DNA of 64,000 nt from positions 62,001 through 126,000 of the forward strand of contig CAVQIP010000040.1 of the NCBI GenBank assembly GCA_963712565.1, given 5' to 3'. A program made the translations under genes and the position numbers. Positions 27,027 to 36,058 of the stretch are shown here, in pieces (position 1 is the first letter of the stretch; each line of letters opens with the position of its first letter). The notes beneath the pieces are model-generated. The model was not told the origin of the DNA. It ran no database searches and was given only the letters and a program-made list of their open reading frames with translations. Source of the DNA: VAZQ01 sp963712565 (GTDB taxonomy: Bacteria > Pseudomonadota > Alphaproteobacteria > Rhizobiales > Xanthobacteraceae).

Positions 27027-28001
27027 ATGTTGACGCGACGCGCGTTGCTTGCCGGCCCCGCTGCCCTGGTGCTGGGCGTCGCGGATAATGCGACGGCGCA
27101 GGAATGGCCGCAGCGGACCATTCGCATCGTCGTCGCGTTCGGACCCGGCGGCGGCACCGACATCGTCGGCCGCATCATCGCCCAGTCGATGCAGGAAAAG
27201 CTCGGCCAGTCGGTGGTGATCGAGAACCGGCCGGGCGCCGCCGGTACGCTGGGCAATGAAGTCGTCGCCCGCGCCGACAAGGACGGCTACACGCTCGGCA
27301 TCATGACCGCCGGCCAGATCATCGCCGCGGTGATGAGCAAGTCGCTGCGCTATGACACCCTCACCGCGTTCGATCCGGTGACGCAGGTCGCCACCGCAGG
27401 GCTGATCATGGTCACCCGTCCGGACTTCCCGGCCGACGACGTGAAGGCGTTGATCGCCGCCGCCAAGGCCGCTCCCGGCAAGGTCTCATTCGCCAGCCCG
27501 GGCTTCGGCGCCACGCAGTATTTCACCGCCGAGCTTTTCAAGCAGACCGCGGGCATCAATATCCTGCACGTGCCGTTCCGCACCTCGCCAGAGGCGATCG
27601 CGGCCGTTCTCGGCAAGCAGGTGGACATCCTGTTCGATACGGTGTCGGCGGTGCTGGGGCAGGTGCAGGGGGGCCAGCTCAAGGCGCTCGCGGTCACCGG
27701 CAAGGAGCGGTTTCCGGCGGTGCCGGACGTGCCGGCCGCGATCGAATCCGGCCTGTTGCCGGGCTACGACGTCACCACCTGGTACGGCTTCTTCGCCCCG
27801 CGCGGCACGCCGCCCGCGATCATCGCCAAGCTCAACAAGACCATCAACGACATCATCGCCGAGCCCGCGGTGCAGGAGCGGCTAACCAAGGCCGGGGTCG
27901 TGGTGCGCGGCTCCACGGCCGATGCCTTCGGCAAGCACATGGCGAGCGAGTATGCGCGCTGGAACGCGGTACGCGAGGCTGCGGGCATAGCGCAGCAGTA
28001 A
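27027..28001 (+). CDS. Bug/TctC-family tripartite tricarboxylate binding protein
   Basis: 324 residues with a Tat-like signal (MLTRRALLAGPAALVLGVAD) and a GGAGGA ribosome site. The core matches the Bug family: RTIRIVVAFGPGGGTDIVGR, NRPGAAGTLGNEVVA, DGYTLGIMTAG, and the C-terminal motif FAPRGTPPAIIAKLN. These proteins capture carboxylates. The usual TctA/TctB membrane partners are absent, so it is an orphan receptor, as is typical of Bordetella-like expansions. Reads divergently from the HAAT binding protein. Confidence 0.9.
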   Translation: MLTRRALLAGPAALVLGVADNATAQEWPQRTIRIVVAFGPGGGTDIVGRIIAQSMQEKLGQSVVIENRPGAAGTLGNEVVARADKDGYTLGIMTAGQIIAAVMSKSLRYDTLTAFDPVTQVATAGLIMVTRPDFPADDVKALIAAAKAAPGKVSFASPGFGATQYFTAELFKQTAGINILHVPFRTSPEAIAAVLGKQVDILFDTVSAVLGQVQGGQLKALAVTGKERFPAVPDVPAAIESGLLPGYDVTTWYGFFAPRGTPPAIIAKLNKTINDIIAEPAVQERLTKAGVVVRGSTADAFGKHMASEYARWNAVREAAGIAQQ

Positions 28002-28205
28002 CCTGGTGCGGACGAGCCTTGAGGTGGCTTCTGGCGGACGCGAAGTACCCTGGGGCGGCAAAGAGACCTATTGGGTGTCCATCTGTGATCAAATAAATTC
28101 CATGCGCACGTGAACCGGAGTTGTCGCCTCGTGTTCAAGTCGACGAGCAACCGATCTCGTGACATCCCCGTCATCGTCTGCGTGCACCGCATGTCGGAGG
28201 GCCAA

Positions 28206-29186
28206 ATGAGAACATATCGGCACTGTTCCGTGCTGGCAGTGTTGCTGGCGGTATCGACTGTCGCTGGAGCTGATGCGCAGACCGCGGGCTACCCGAACAA
28301 GCCGGTACAAATCATCGCGGATTCGGCTGCCGGCAGCACCCCCGACGTGGCGTTGCGGTTCGTCGCCGATCGGCTGACCCAGTCCTGGGGCCAACAGGTC
28401 TTGGTGGTCAACCGCCCGGGTGCCGGCGGCAGTGTCGCGGCGCGGGCGGCAGCGGAAGCCGAGCCTGATGGATACACGCTCTATCAGCCGGTGCTGTCGA
28501 CTTTCGTTTCCCTGCGCCCGGCCGCGCCAAATGTTCCACTGCACGTGCCGAAGGATTTTCTGCCGATCGGGTTCGTGACGGAGAACCCGATGTTCATCGC
28601 GGTCTCTCCATCGCTCGGCATCTCAACCCTGCCGGAGCTGATCGCGCTTGCCAAAAAGCGTCCCGGCGAAATCTCCTATGCCACGACCGGAGTCGGGCGA
28701 CTGACGCATTTGACCGGGGAATTGTTGCAACACGAGGCGGGGATCAAGCTGCTGCTGGTGCCCTATACCGGCGGCCCCACCCATGCGATCAGCGACGTCG
28801 CCACCGGGCGTGTTGCCTCGATCATCGAAGGATATTCCGGCGTCGCGGGAGCCGCTCGATCGGGTTCGGTGAAGTTGATCGCGGTCGCATCGGCCAAGCG
28901 CCTGACGGAGTTCCCGGACGTCCCCACCGTGGCGGAAACGATCCCGGGTTTTCAAGCCACCGGCTGGGCCATCCTGGTGGCGCCCCTCGCCACGCCCGAA
29001 TCAATCATCCGCAAGGTGAGCGATGACCTCCGCAAGGTTGTCGCCCAACCGGAATTGGACAAGAAGTTGGCCACGCTCGGCAGTTATACCAATCCGATGT
29101 CGGCCGCCGAAGCTACCGCGTTCGTCCACCGCCAGCAGCAGATGTGGCAACCGGTGCTCGACGAGATTGCCAAGAAGCCGCAGTAA
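28206..29186 (+). CDS. Bug/TctC-family binding protein (second copy)
   Basis: 326 residues from ATG 28206 (GGAGGG site); 32 upstream in-frame codons are not credible. Signal peptide CSVLAVLLAVSTVAGADA. Core signatures: KPVQIIADSAAGSTPDVALR, VNRPGAGGSVAARAAAEAEP, DGYTLYQPVL, LLVPYTGGPTHAISDVATGR. It is divergent in sequence from its neighbour, so this is not a recent duplication. No TctAB is nearby. It ends 99 bases before a convergent CMD-family gene. Confidence 0.9.
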   Translation: MRTYRHCSVLAVLLAVSTVAGADAQTAGYPNKPVQIIADSAAGSTPDVALRFVADRLTQSWGQQVLVVNRPGAGGSVAARAAAEAEPDGYTLYQPVLSTFVSLRPAAPNVPLHVPKDFLPIGFVTENPMFIAVSPSLGISTLPELIALAKKRPGEISYATTGVGRLTHLTGELLQHEAGIKLLLVPYTGGPTHAISDVATGRVASIIEGYSGVAGAARSGSVKLIAVASAKRLTEFPDVPTVAETIPGFQATGWAILVAPLATPESIIRKVSDDLRKVVAQPELDKKLATLGSYTNPMSAAEATAFVHRQQQMWQPVLDEIAKKPQ

Positions 29187-29239
29187 GCGGCCTGATCGAC
29201 CGTTGCGGCTTCCGGCTCGGCGATCCGGGTCCGAAATCT

Positions 29240-29265
29240 GCCGCGGGCCAGGCGCGGCCCGCGGC
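29240..29265. terminator. Bidirectional terminator-like hairpin
   Basis: Perfect 10-base stem GCCGCGGGCC / GGCCCGCGGC with a 6-base loop, between the stop of the Bug protein and the stop of the convergent CMD gene. A second short palindrome (GCCCCGCGGGGC) follows. No T-run is present. Confidence 0.45.
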
Positions 29266-29285
29266 CGAAAATCGCCCCGCGGGGC

Positions 29286-29669
29286 CTAGGTCGCTTCGCT
29301 CTCCCGCAGCACCTCGACGGCGACGCGATGGGCCTCGTTCGCCGCCGGAATCCCGCAATACATGGCGACGAGCAGAAGAATGTCCTGAAGTTGCTCGGCG
29401 CTGCAGCCGTTGTTGAGCGCTCCCTTGACGTGGACGCGCAGCTCGTTCGCGCGCCCGGCAGCGGCCATCATCGCGACCATGGCGAGCGATTTCGTCGGCA
29501 GCGGCAGCGCGGAACGGCTCCAGACATCGCCGTAGGCATAGGCATTGATGATGTTCTGCAGCGGCTCGCCGAACGCACCGAACGCGCTCATGCGCGCCGC
29601 AACGGCGTCGCGGCCGAACATGTCGGTGCGAAGCTTCAACCCCTTGTCATAGAGTTCGCGCGTATCCAT
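29286..29669 (-). CDS. Carboxymuconolactone decarboxylase family protein
   Basis: 127 residues, a single CMD/AhpD-like domain. The core helix carries ELRVHVKGALNNGCSAEQLQ and LLLVAMYCGIPAANEAHRVA, where Glu, a Cys and His are retained in the usual order. It could be a true 4-carboxymuconolactone decarboxylase or a related CMD protein; single-domain CMD proteins of this length are frequent in aromatic degradation loci. It reads divergently from an LLM monooxygenase gene 235 bases away. Confidence 0.85.
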   Translation of the reverse strand: MDTRELYDKGLKLRTDMFGRDAVAARMSAFGAFGEPLQNIINAYAYGDVWSRSALPLPTKSLAMVAMMAAAGRANELRVHVKGALNNGCSAEQLQDILLLVAMYCGIPAANEAHRVAVEVLRESEAT

Positions 29670-29904
29670 CGTTTTGCTCTCCCGTCATCGTTCGCGGCCT
29701 CCGAGCCGCTGTCGCAGCCCGGCACCGCGCCGTCGGCGATGAAGCCCGCAGACAACGAGGCTTCATGGCGATTTTCAATAGCCAACAGGCGGCGGTCTCG
29801 GCGCGAAGGCTTAGACGCCGCCCCGAGGCGATGCTAGGGTTGCGCGCGCCGGAACCATTCGCCGGCTTCGGTTGCGGCCGAGAATCCGTCTCGGAACATT
29901 TCAC

Positions 29905-30978
29905 ATGAAGTTCGGCATCTTCGATTACATCGACGACCGCGGCGAGATCCTGCAGAAGACCTTCGAGGATCGTCTGATCCTGCTGCAGGCGGCCGAAGCC
30001 GCCGGCTTCTACGGCTATCACCTCACCGAGCACCACGCGACGCCGCTGTCGATGACGCCCTCGCCGAGCGTGTTCCTCGCCGCCGCCGCGCGCGAGACCC
30101 AGCGCATCCGGCTCGGCACGCTGCTCTACCTGCTGCCGCTCTACCATCCGCTGCGGCTGCTGGAAGAGTTGTGCATGCTCGATCATCTCAGCGGCGGACG
30201 GCTCGACATCGGCGTGGGCCGCGGCATCTCTCCGATGGAGTTCGACGCCTACGGCGTCGATTTCAACCAATCGAGCGCCGACTACGAGCACGTGTTCAAC
30301 GTGCTGTACCAGGGCTTCACCCGCGATCGCATCGACTACAGCTCCGATCGCTACACCTTCAAGGACGTCCCGGTGGTGATCCGGCCGCTGCAGCGTCCGC
30401 ACCCGCCGTTCTGGTACGGCTTGCGCGGCGACCACGGGCCGGTATTCGCGGCCCGGCGCGGCATGAACGGCGTCACGCTCGGACCGGACGAGAAAGTCGC
30501 GAACATGCTCGCGACGTTCCGCGCGCACTGGACGACCTATGCCGGCGAGCGCAAGCGATACCGATCGCCGGTTGAGACACCCCATTGCGGCGTCATGCGC
30601 GCGATGTTCATCGCCGATTCCGACGCCGAGGCCGAGCGCATCGCGCGGCCGGCGTATGAGCGCTGGTTCGCCAGCCTCGCCTGGCTGTGGGTCGAGCGCG
30701 GCTCGTTCCCGCCGATCTCGATCTCGGCGGACTACGACCAATCCAAGGCCGCCGGCACCCTTGTGGTGGGAAGCCCGGACACCGTGCGGCGCGTTCTGGC
30801 CGCGCAGGCCGAGCGCATCGGACAGAACTATCTCGTGCTGCTCTTGGCCTTCGGCTCGCTCACCCACGCGCAGGAGATGCGCTCTCTGAATCTGTTCACG
30901 CGTGAGGTCATGCCGACGCTCGCAGCGATGAACAGCGAGGAGGCGCAGCCCGCTGCGGCGCTCGCGACCGCGTCATGA
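29905..30978 (+). CDS. LLM-class flavin-dependent oxidoreductase
   Basis: 357 residues, luciferase-like TIM barrel. Starts MKFGIFDYIDDRG. Typical segments are GFYGYHLTEHHATPLSMTPS, TQRIRLGTLLYLLPLYHPLR, LSGGRLDIGVGRG and the C-terminal VVGSPDTVRRVL. It oxidises a substrate with FMNH2 and oxygen, with reduced flavin supplied by a separate reductase not encoded here. Its stop overlaps the aminotransferase start by 4 bases (ATGA), so the two products probably act together. Confidence 0.9.
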   Translation: MKFGIFDYIDDRGEILQKTFEDRLILLQAAEAAGFYGYHLTEHHATPLSMTPSPSVFLAAAARETQRIRLGTLLYLLPLYHPLRLLEELCMLDHLSGGRLDIGVGRGISPMEFDAYGVDFNQSSADYEHVFNVLYQGFTRDRIDYSSDRYTFKDVPVVIRPLQRPHPPFWYGLRGDHGPVFAARRGMNGVTLGPDEKVANMLATFRAHWTTYAGERKRYRSPVETPHCGVMRAMFIADSDAEAERIARPAYERWFASLAWLWVERGSFPPISISADYDQSKAAGTLVVGSPDTVRRVLAAQAERIGQNYLVLLLAFGSLTHAQEMRSLNLFTREVMPTLAAMNSEEAQPAAALATAS

Positions 30979-32216
30979 GTACCGGATCGTTCGACTTCGC
31001 ATCGCTGCTGCGGCCCGGGCTCCCGCCGCCGGCGCCGAAATGGACCGGTTCCCCCAGGTTCAATTTCACCGGCGGCAACAATGACGCCGAGCACGTGCCG
31101 GTCGAGGCGCTCATGGCCGCCGCCGCCGCGGTGCTCGCGCGCGAGGGCCGGACGCTCGCGACCTACGGGCTCGAGAGCGGCCCGCTCGGCTACCGCCCGC
31201 TGCGCGAGTTTCTGGCGGACAAGCTCGCGCGTACCGCCGGAATTTCCTGTACGGCCGACGAGGTGCTGATCACGTCGGGCTCGCTGCAGGCGCTCGATCT
31301 CGTCAACGGCGCGCTGCTGGCGCCGGGGGACACCGTTCTGATCGAGCAGGAGAGCTACCAGGGCTCGCTCACCCGGCTCGCCCGCCTCGCGGTGAACGCC
31401 GTGGGCATCCCGCTCGACCGCGACGGCGTGCGCGTCGATGCCGTCGCTGCCGCGCTCGCCGACCTCGGGCGCCGCGGCATCCGTCCCAAATACATCTACA
31501 CGATCCCGACCGTGCAGAATCCGACCGGCACGATCCTGCCGGAACAGCGGCGGCGCGAGCTGCTGAAGCTATCGCAACAATACGGGGTGCCGATCTTCGA
31601 GGACGACTGCTACGCCGACCTGATCTGGGATGGCCGCCGCCCGCCCGCGCTCCACGCCATGAGCGAAAACGGTGGCGTCATCCACATCGGCTCGTTTTCC
31701 AAATCGATCGCGCCGGCGCTGCGGGTCGGCTACATCGTGGCGCCCTGGGAGATTCTATCCCGCATGCTATCGCTCAAGACCGACGCGGGCTCCGGCGCGT
31801 TGGAACAGATGGTGCTGGGCGAGTTCTGCGCGAGCCATTTCGCCGAGCACGTTCCGAAGCTCACGCGCGGCTTGCGAGCCAAGCTCGACACGCTGATGGA
31901 ATCGCTCGCCGAGCATTTCGGGACGGCGGCGGAGTTCGACGAGCCCAAGGGCGGCATCTTCCTGTGGGTCAAGCTGCCCGACGCGGTGGACACGCTGAAG
32001 CTGGCGCAGGCGGCGCTCGCGTCCGGCGTCGCCATCAATCCCGGGCCGGAATGGTCGACGCACAAGGCCTACAGCCGGAGCCGGCTACGGCTTTGTTTCG
32101 CCAGCCCCTCGCATGAGGCGATCCGCCAAGGCGTCGCCGTGCTCGCGGATGTCTGCCGCCGCGAGTTCGGCGTGCCGGAGCGCATTGCCAATGTGGCGCA
32201 ACGCGCCAGGGCCTAA
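30975..32216 (+). CDS. PLP-dependent aminotransferase, fold type I (MocR/2-aminoadipate-like)
   Basis: 413 residues without the GntR domain of MocR regulators, so it is an enzyme. Features: TYGLESGPLGYRPLREFLA, ITSGSLQALDLVNGALLAPG, IPTVQNPTGTILP, DDCYADLIWDG and the PLP-binding lysine in SFSKSIAPALRVGYI. The nearest relatives are 2-aminoadipate and aromatic/valine-type aminotransferases. Translation is coupled to the preceding LLM monooxygenase (ATGA overlap). Confidence 0.9.
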   Translation: MSTGSFDFASLLRPGLPPPAPKWTGSPRFNFTGGNNDAEHVPVEALMAAAAAVLAREGRTLATYGLESGPLGYRPLREFLADKLARTAGISCTADEVLITSGSLQALDLVNGALLAPGDTVLIEQESYQGSLTRLARLAVNAVGIPLDRDGVRVDAVAAALADLGRRGIRPKYIYTIPTVQNPTGTILPEQRRRELLKLSQQYGVPIFEDDCYADLIWDGRRPPALHAMSENGGVIHIGSFSKSIAPALRVGYIVAPWEILSRMLSLKTDAGSGALEQMVLGEFCASHFAEHVPKLTRGLRAKLDTLMESLAEHFGTAAEFDEPKGGIFLWVKLPDAVDTLKLAQAALASGVAINPGPEWSTHKAYSRSRLRLCFASPSHEAIRQGVAVLADVCRREFGVPERIANVAQRARA

Positions 32217-32273
32217 TGATCCCGAAGGCTGCAAAGCTCTCGCATAAGGTTTGCGAGCGAACGAACATTCGCA

Positions 32274-32306
32274 GCAAAATCGCGCTTCGATCTGAAGCGA
32301 TTTTGC
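32274..32306 (+). terminator. Terminator-like hairpin after the aminotransferase
   Basis: GCAAAATCGC(GC)TTC paired with GAAGCGATTTTGC: a stem of about 13 bases with a 2-base bulge and a short loop, 57 bases after the aminotransferase stop. The T4 run belongs to the stem rather than following it, so it is not a classic terminator. Confidence 0.4.
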
Positions 32307-32365
32307 TCGCACTGCGGGCTTAGGCTGCGGACGCAAGCCAAATCCACGGCCCGGCGGTTGGATGA

Positions 32366-33316
32366 ATGCGAGGTAGCAGCCCGATGCAGCCGGACATCGC
32401 GTTCGTGCTCGACAAACTCGGCTGGATGCGCCGGCACAACATCTGGCCCAACGGGCTGCGCTATTTGTGGACGGACGCATTCGGCCTCGTCCTCCTGGTT
32501 TCGTTGCACCGCAAGCTGGGCGAGCGACGCTATCTGGACGAGGCGGAGTGGCTGGTCGGGGAGGTGGATAGGGTACTCGGCAGGCCGCGTGGCATCAGAA
32601 TCGGCGAGGCTGCCGACCGGGACGGACAGTACTTCCACTACCTCGCCAAGTGGCTGTTCGCGCTCGGCCGGCTGGGTCAATTCAAACCGTCCTATCGCGA
32701 GCGAGCCATCGCGCTTGTACGCGATATCCACCGCGCCTTCGTCATTCCCGGCACGGGTGTCCTTTGGAAGATGAAGGAGGACCTGAGCGCACCTTATCCC
32801 GGCTACGGGCTGGGCGCGCTCGATGCCTTCGACGGCTATGTGGTCTACCGCCTGCTCGACGAGCGCGCATTAGCAGCAGAAATCGGCGAGATGCGCGAAC
32901 TCGTCGATCGCGACCACGAGCATCTGTCGATCGATCAGGACCTCGGCCTCGGGATGATGCTGTGGCTGGCACATTTCTTCCCCGAGGAGCCGTGGGCGAG
33001 CATGCAGATCCCTCGCTCGCTCGCCAGGCTTGACCGCATGTGGATCGACCCTCCCGGCTATTTCTGCCGTTCCCAGCGGCTGCCGCAGGTCAAATTCGCG
33101 TTCACTAACTACGGGATTTCGCTCGGTCTGCAGGCGGTCGAGCGCCACCCCGATCGGGTCGCTCGGCTCGGGCGGTTCTTCGATGCGTATCGATCGGGCG
33201 ATGAGTATGATCGGGAGGCGATCACCCACGTGATGGCCTGCACATCGCGCTTTCCGGGCGAATTCCTTCGTCGCAATTGGCCGCAGATGAAAGAGGAATC
33301 CGCCGGCAAGCGATAG
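32366..33316 (+). CDS. Conserved hypothetical, alpha/alpha-barrel-like
   Basis: 316 residues, no signal peptide or membrane helix. The protein is helical and rich in Trp, Tyr, Arg and acidic residues, with recurring pairs such as GLRYLWTDAFGLVLLVSLHR, GQYFHYLAKWLFALGRLG, GYGLGALDAFDGYVVYRLL and QVKFAFTNYGISLGLQAVE. The spacing suggests repeated helical hairpins as in (alpha/alpha)6 toroids, which often act on sugars. I know no precise family. An alternative start is Met7 (32384). It follows the aminotransferase by 150 bases and a hairpin, and converges with the VOC gene 49 bases away. Confidence 0.65.
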   Translation: MRGSSPMQPDIAFVLDKLGWMRRHNIWPNGLRYLWTDAFGLVLLVSLHRKLGERRYLDEAEWLVGEVDRVLGRPRGIRIGEAADRDGQYFHYLAKWLFALGRLGQFKPSYRERAIALVRDIHRAFVIPGTGVLWKMKEDLSAPYPGYGLGALDAFDGYVVYRLLDERALAAEIGEMRELVDRDHEHLSIDQDLGLGMMLWLAHFFPEEPWASMQIPRSLARLDRMWIDPPGYFCRSQRLPQVKFAFTNYGISLGLQAVERHPDRVARLGRFFDAYRSGDEYDREAITHVMACTSRFPGEFLRRNWPQMKEESAGKR

Positions 33317-33365
33317 CAAGAGCCCCACATGCGACGGTGGCCGCAATCTCCTTGAAGCCAATTGC

Positions 33366-33776
33366 TCAGCCAGTATGTTCCTCGAGCTCGACCAGAGCGC
33401 CGAGAAAATCGCCGGGGTGGATGAAGGCGATGCGCTCGCCCGCGACGTTGTGCTGCGGCTTGCCGCCGCCCAGGACGCGTACGCCGGTTGCGCCGAAGTC
33501 GCGCACGGTTTCCGCGACGTCGTCGACGCTGAGACAGAGGTGATGAATGCCGCCCTGCGGATTGCGTTCGAGGAATTTGGCGACCGGCGAATCCGGCCGC
33601 GCCGGCGCGATCAGCTCGATCTTGCCGGTGCCGAGCTCGACATAAGCGAGGCGCACGCCCTGCTCGGCGTTCACCGTGCATGGTCCGACCGCCAGCCCGT
33701 ATTTCTCCTGGAGGTGGTGGGCCGCCGCGTCGATATCCGGCACAACGATGGAGACGTGGTTCAAGCCGGTGATCAT
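33366..33776 (-). CDS. VOC-superfamily protein, methylmalonyl-CoA epimerase-like
   Basis: 136 residues from ATG 33776 with metal-ligand positions typical of the VOC fold: His in GLNHVSIVV, Glu in VRLAYVELGTG, His-His in GIHHLCLSV and the final Glu in GALVELEEH. The two beta-alpha-beta-beta-beta modules are complete. The length fits methylmalonyl-CoA epimerase, but no mutase is adjacent; it precedes no obvious partner except the CoA transferase upstream (74-base gap). The large frame that continues to 35690 is a shadow of other genes. Confidence 0.78.
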   Translation of the reverse strand: MITGLNHVSIVVPDIDAAAHHLQEKYGLAVGPCTVNAEQGVRLAYVELGTGKIELIAPARPDSPVAKFLERNPQGGIHHLCLSVDDVAETVRDFGATGVRVLGGGKPQHNVAGERIAFIHPGDFLGALVELEEHTG

Positions 33777-33850
33777 GATTTGCCCGCAGTCATTGAGCCA
33801 GAGCGAAATTTCGAAGAGAACGATCGAGAGGGAGGCCAGCTCGGTCTGCT

Positions 33851-35053
33851 TTAGATGACCTTCTCCCGCCGCAGTTCGGCGATCGCCTTGTCGTCGAGCC
33901 CCAGCTCCGCGCTCAGGATCTCGTCGTTGTGCTGGCCGAGCGTCGGCGGCGGGCGCCGCACCGAGCAGGCGGTGTCCGAGAACTTGAAAGGAATCCCCAG
34001 CATCTTCAAGGCGCCGATGGTGGAATGCTCGACCGTCTCGATCATGCCGCGCGCGGCCGTGTGCGGATCTTCGAGCGCGTCGGCGACGGAGTTGATCTTG
34101 CCGCAGGGAACGCCCACCGCCTTGAGCTTGGCGAGCCAGGCATCGGCGTCGTCGCGCGACAGGGCGGCGTTGATCAGGCCGTCGATCGCGGCGCGGTTCT
34201 CCACCCGCGCCCGGTTGCTGGTAAAGCGCGCGTCCGTCGCCCATTCGGGATGGCCCAGCACCTCGGCGGTGCGCGCGAACTGGCGCTCGTTGCCGATTCC
34301 GATCGCGATCATGGCGTCCGCCGCCTGATAGGTGGTGTACGGCACGATGCTGGGATGGCCATTGCCGAACCGGCCGCCGTTGCGGCCGGCGGTGAAGTAG
34401 TTCGAAGCGACGTTGACGAGCATGGCCAGCGAGGTCTCGTACAGCGAGAGCTCGACCTTCTGGCCCTTGCCGGTGCGCTGACGCGCATTGAGCGCCGCCA
34501 GGATGGAGCTGCATGCGAGCATCCCGGTGCAGACGTCGACGATCGCGACGCCGTATTTCGTCGGGGCGCCGTCCGGCTCGCCGCAAATGCTCATCAGCCC
34601 GGACTCGGCCTGCAGGATGAAGTCGTAGCCGGGCAGCGCCGCCTTGGGCCCGCTCGAGCCGTAACCGGTGATGGCGCAGCGGACGAGGCGCGGCGCCTGT
34701 TGCTCGAACCAGGCGTCGGTGAAGCCCCATTTCGCCAGCGTGCCCAGCCGGAAATTGTCGATGAGCACGTCGGCCTTCTCGATCAGGCCGGCGAGAATCC
34801 TCTGCCCCGCCGGCACCGCCATGTTGAGCGTCAGCGACCGCTTGTTGCGATTGACGCCGAGGAAATAGGCGGCCTCGCCGGCGACGAAGGGCGGACCCCA
34901 GCCGCGGGTATCGTCGCCTTTGTCGGGAGGCTCGACCTTGATGACATCGGCGCCCATGTCGCCGAGCATCATGGTGCAGAGGGGGCCGGCCAGGATGCGG
35001 GTCAGATCGACCACGCGAACCCCGGCGAGCGGGCCAGTGACAGCATCGCTCAT
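33851..35053 (-). CDS. CaiB/BaiF-family (class III) CoA transferase
   Basis: 400 residues. Starts MSDAVTGPLAGVRVVDLTRI with GDMGADVIKVEPP. The catalytic Asp that forms the CoA-mixed anhydride is Asp173 (GVAIVDVCTGM). Also visible: LNARQRTGKGQKVELSLYE and the C-terminal RPPPTLGQHNDEIL. Transfers CoA between carboxylates and so activates an acid substrate. It belongs to the same directional group as the crotonase, binding-protein remnant, aldolase and acyl-CoA dehydrogenase genes and follows the crotonase by 15 bases. The acid is unknown; formate, aryl or succinate donors are all possible. Confidence 0.92.
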   Translation of the reverse strand: MSDAVTGPLAGVRVVDLTRILAGPLCTMMLGDMGADVIKVEPPDKGDDTRGWGPPFVAGEAAYFLGVNRNKRSLTLNMAVPAGQRILAGLIEKADVLIDNFRLGTLAKWGFTDAWFEQQAPRLVRCAITGYGSSGPKAALPGYDFILQAESGLMSICGEPDGAPTKYGVAIVDVCTGMLACSSILAALNARQRTGKGQKVELSLYETSLAMLVNVASNYFTAGRNGGRFGNGHPSIVPYTTYQAADAMIAIGIGNERQFARTAEVLGHPEWATDARFTSNRARVENRAAIDGLINAALSRDDADAWLAKLKAVGVPCGKINSVADALEDPHTAARGMIETVEHSTIGALKMLGIPFKFSDTACSVRRPPPTLGQHNDEILSAELGLDDKAIAELRREKVI

Positions 35054-35068
35054 GGATCGCGTCCCGGA

Positions 35069-35971
35069 TTATCTTGCGCGCATCGCGGGCGGCGCGTTGA
35101 GATTCTTGGCGCAGCCGTCGAGATAGTCTTCGAGCTCGCGCTTGTTGCGCATGCGGAATTTCTGGAAGTCGGGTTTGCGTCCGGCGAGGAAGGCGTTCAT
35201 GCCTTCGAGGCTCTCCTCCGAGCCCCAGACATGGGCCAGAAGCTCCATGCCGTGCTGCCACGAGGCATAGAGCAGGTCCGACTCGAAGTTCAGGCTCTTC
35301 TTGGTCATTCGCAGCGTCTGCGGGCTGTGGCCCTTGATGGTCTCGCACCAGGCCAGCGTCTCCTTGCGCAGGTCCTTCTGCGGCACGCATTTGTTGATGA
35401 GGCCGATCGTAACCGCTTCTTTCGCGCTGAAGCGCCGAGCGCAGAAGATCATCTCGCGCGCCAGCCGCTCGCCGATGATGCGCGGCAGGTACTGCGTCGC
35501 GCCCACGGTCGGACAGGCGCCGACGCGCGCCCCGGTCTGGCCAAGCACGGCGTTGTCGGAGGCAATGACCAGGTCGCACCACAGGGCGAGCTCGTGGCCG
35601 CCGCCCATGCACCAGCCGTTGACCATTGCAATGACCGGGATCGCCAGCCCGCGGATGGTCATGGCGAGACCCTGCATGCGGTCGTTCCACATGGCGCCGT
35701 TGACGAAGGTGAGGCGCTTCATGGCGTAGAAGTCGCCGCCGGCGGAAAACGACTTGTCGCCGGCGCCGGTCACCACCGCGCAGGCGATGGAGGGGTCCTC
35801 GCGGGTCGATTTGAGCGCGTCGATGAGCTCATCGAGCGTCTGTTCGCGAAAGGCGTTGAGCACGCGCGGCCGGTTGATGGTGACCCAGGCGACCTGGTCG
35901 GTGACCTCGTAGAGAATATCGTGGTAGCGCCGGCCGTTCTTATTGCGCTTGTTCGCGGGCTTTTTCGCCAT
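35069..35971 (-). CDS. Crotonase-superfamily enzyme, BadI/MenB-like
   Basis: 300 residues with a basic N-terminal extension (MAKKPANKRNKNGRRYHDIL). Oxyanion-hole segments are SFSAGGDF and WCMGGGHELALWCDLVIAS. The segment VLGQTGARVGACPTVGATQY followed by RIIGERLAREMIF is close to BadI (2-ketocyclohexanecarboxyl-CoA hydrolase) and MenB. Both use C-C bond chemistry on cyclic acyl-CoAs, so ring cleavage of an alicyclic CoA ester is a fair guess; ordinary hydratase activity cannot be excluded. The ribosome site is GAGGAG. Located just upstream of the CoA-transferase. Confidence 0.85.
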   Translation of the reverse strand: MAKKPANKRNKNGRRYHDILYEVTDQVAWVTINRPRVLNAFREQTLDELIDALKSTREDPSIACAVVTGAGDKSFSAGGDFYAMKRLTFVNGAMWNDRMQGLAMTIRGLAIPVIAMVNGWCMGGGHELALWCDLVIASDNAVLGQTGARVGACPTVGATQYLPRIIGERLAREMIFCARRFSAKEAVTIGLINKCVPQKDLRKETLAWCETIKGHSPQTLRMTKKSLNFESDLLYASWQHGMELLAHVWGSEESLEGMNAFLAGRKPDFQKFRMRNKRELEDYLDGCAKNLNAPPAMRAR

Positions 35972-36058
35972 CTCTCCTCACCATCTGCGTCAGGGGTCGA
36001 AAAGGTGCGGTCGAGCTATCGGTGAGCGACCACGTCGCGGGGCTCGTCCCGGTCCGGC

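Noticed and set aside
33929..36025. 698-residue rightward frame opposite the CoA transferase and crotonase
   Set aside because: Low-complexity Arg/Ala/Glu composition and exact antisense to two strong genes.
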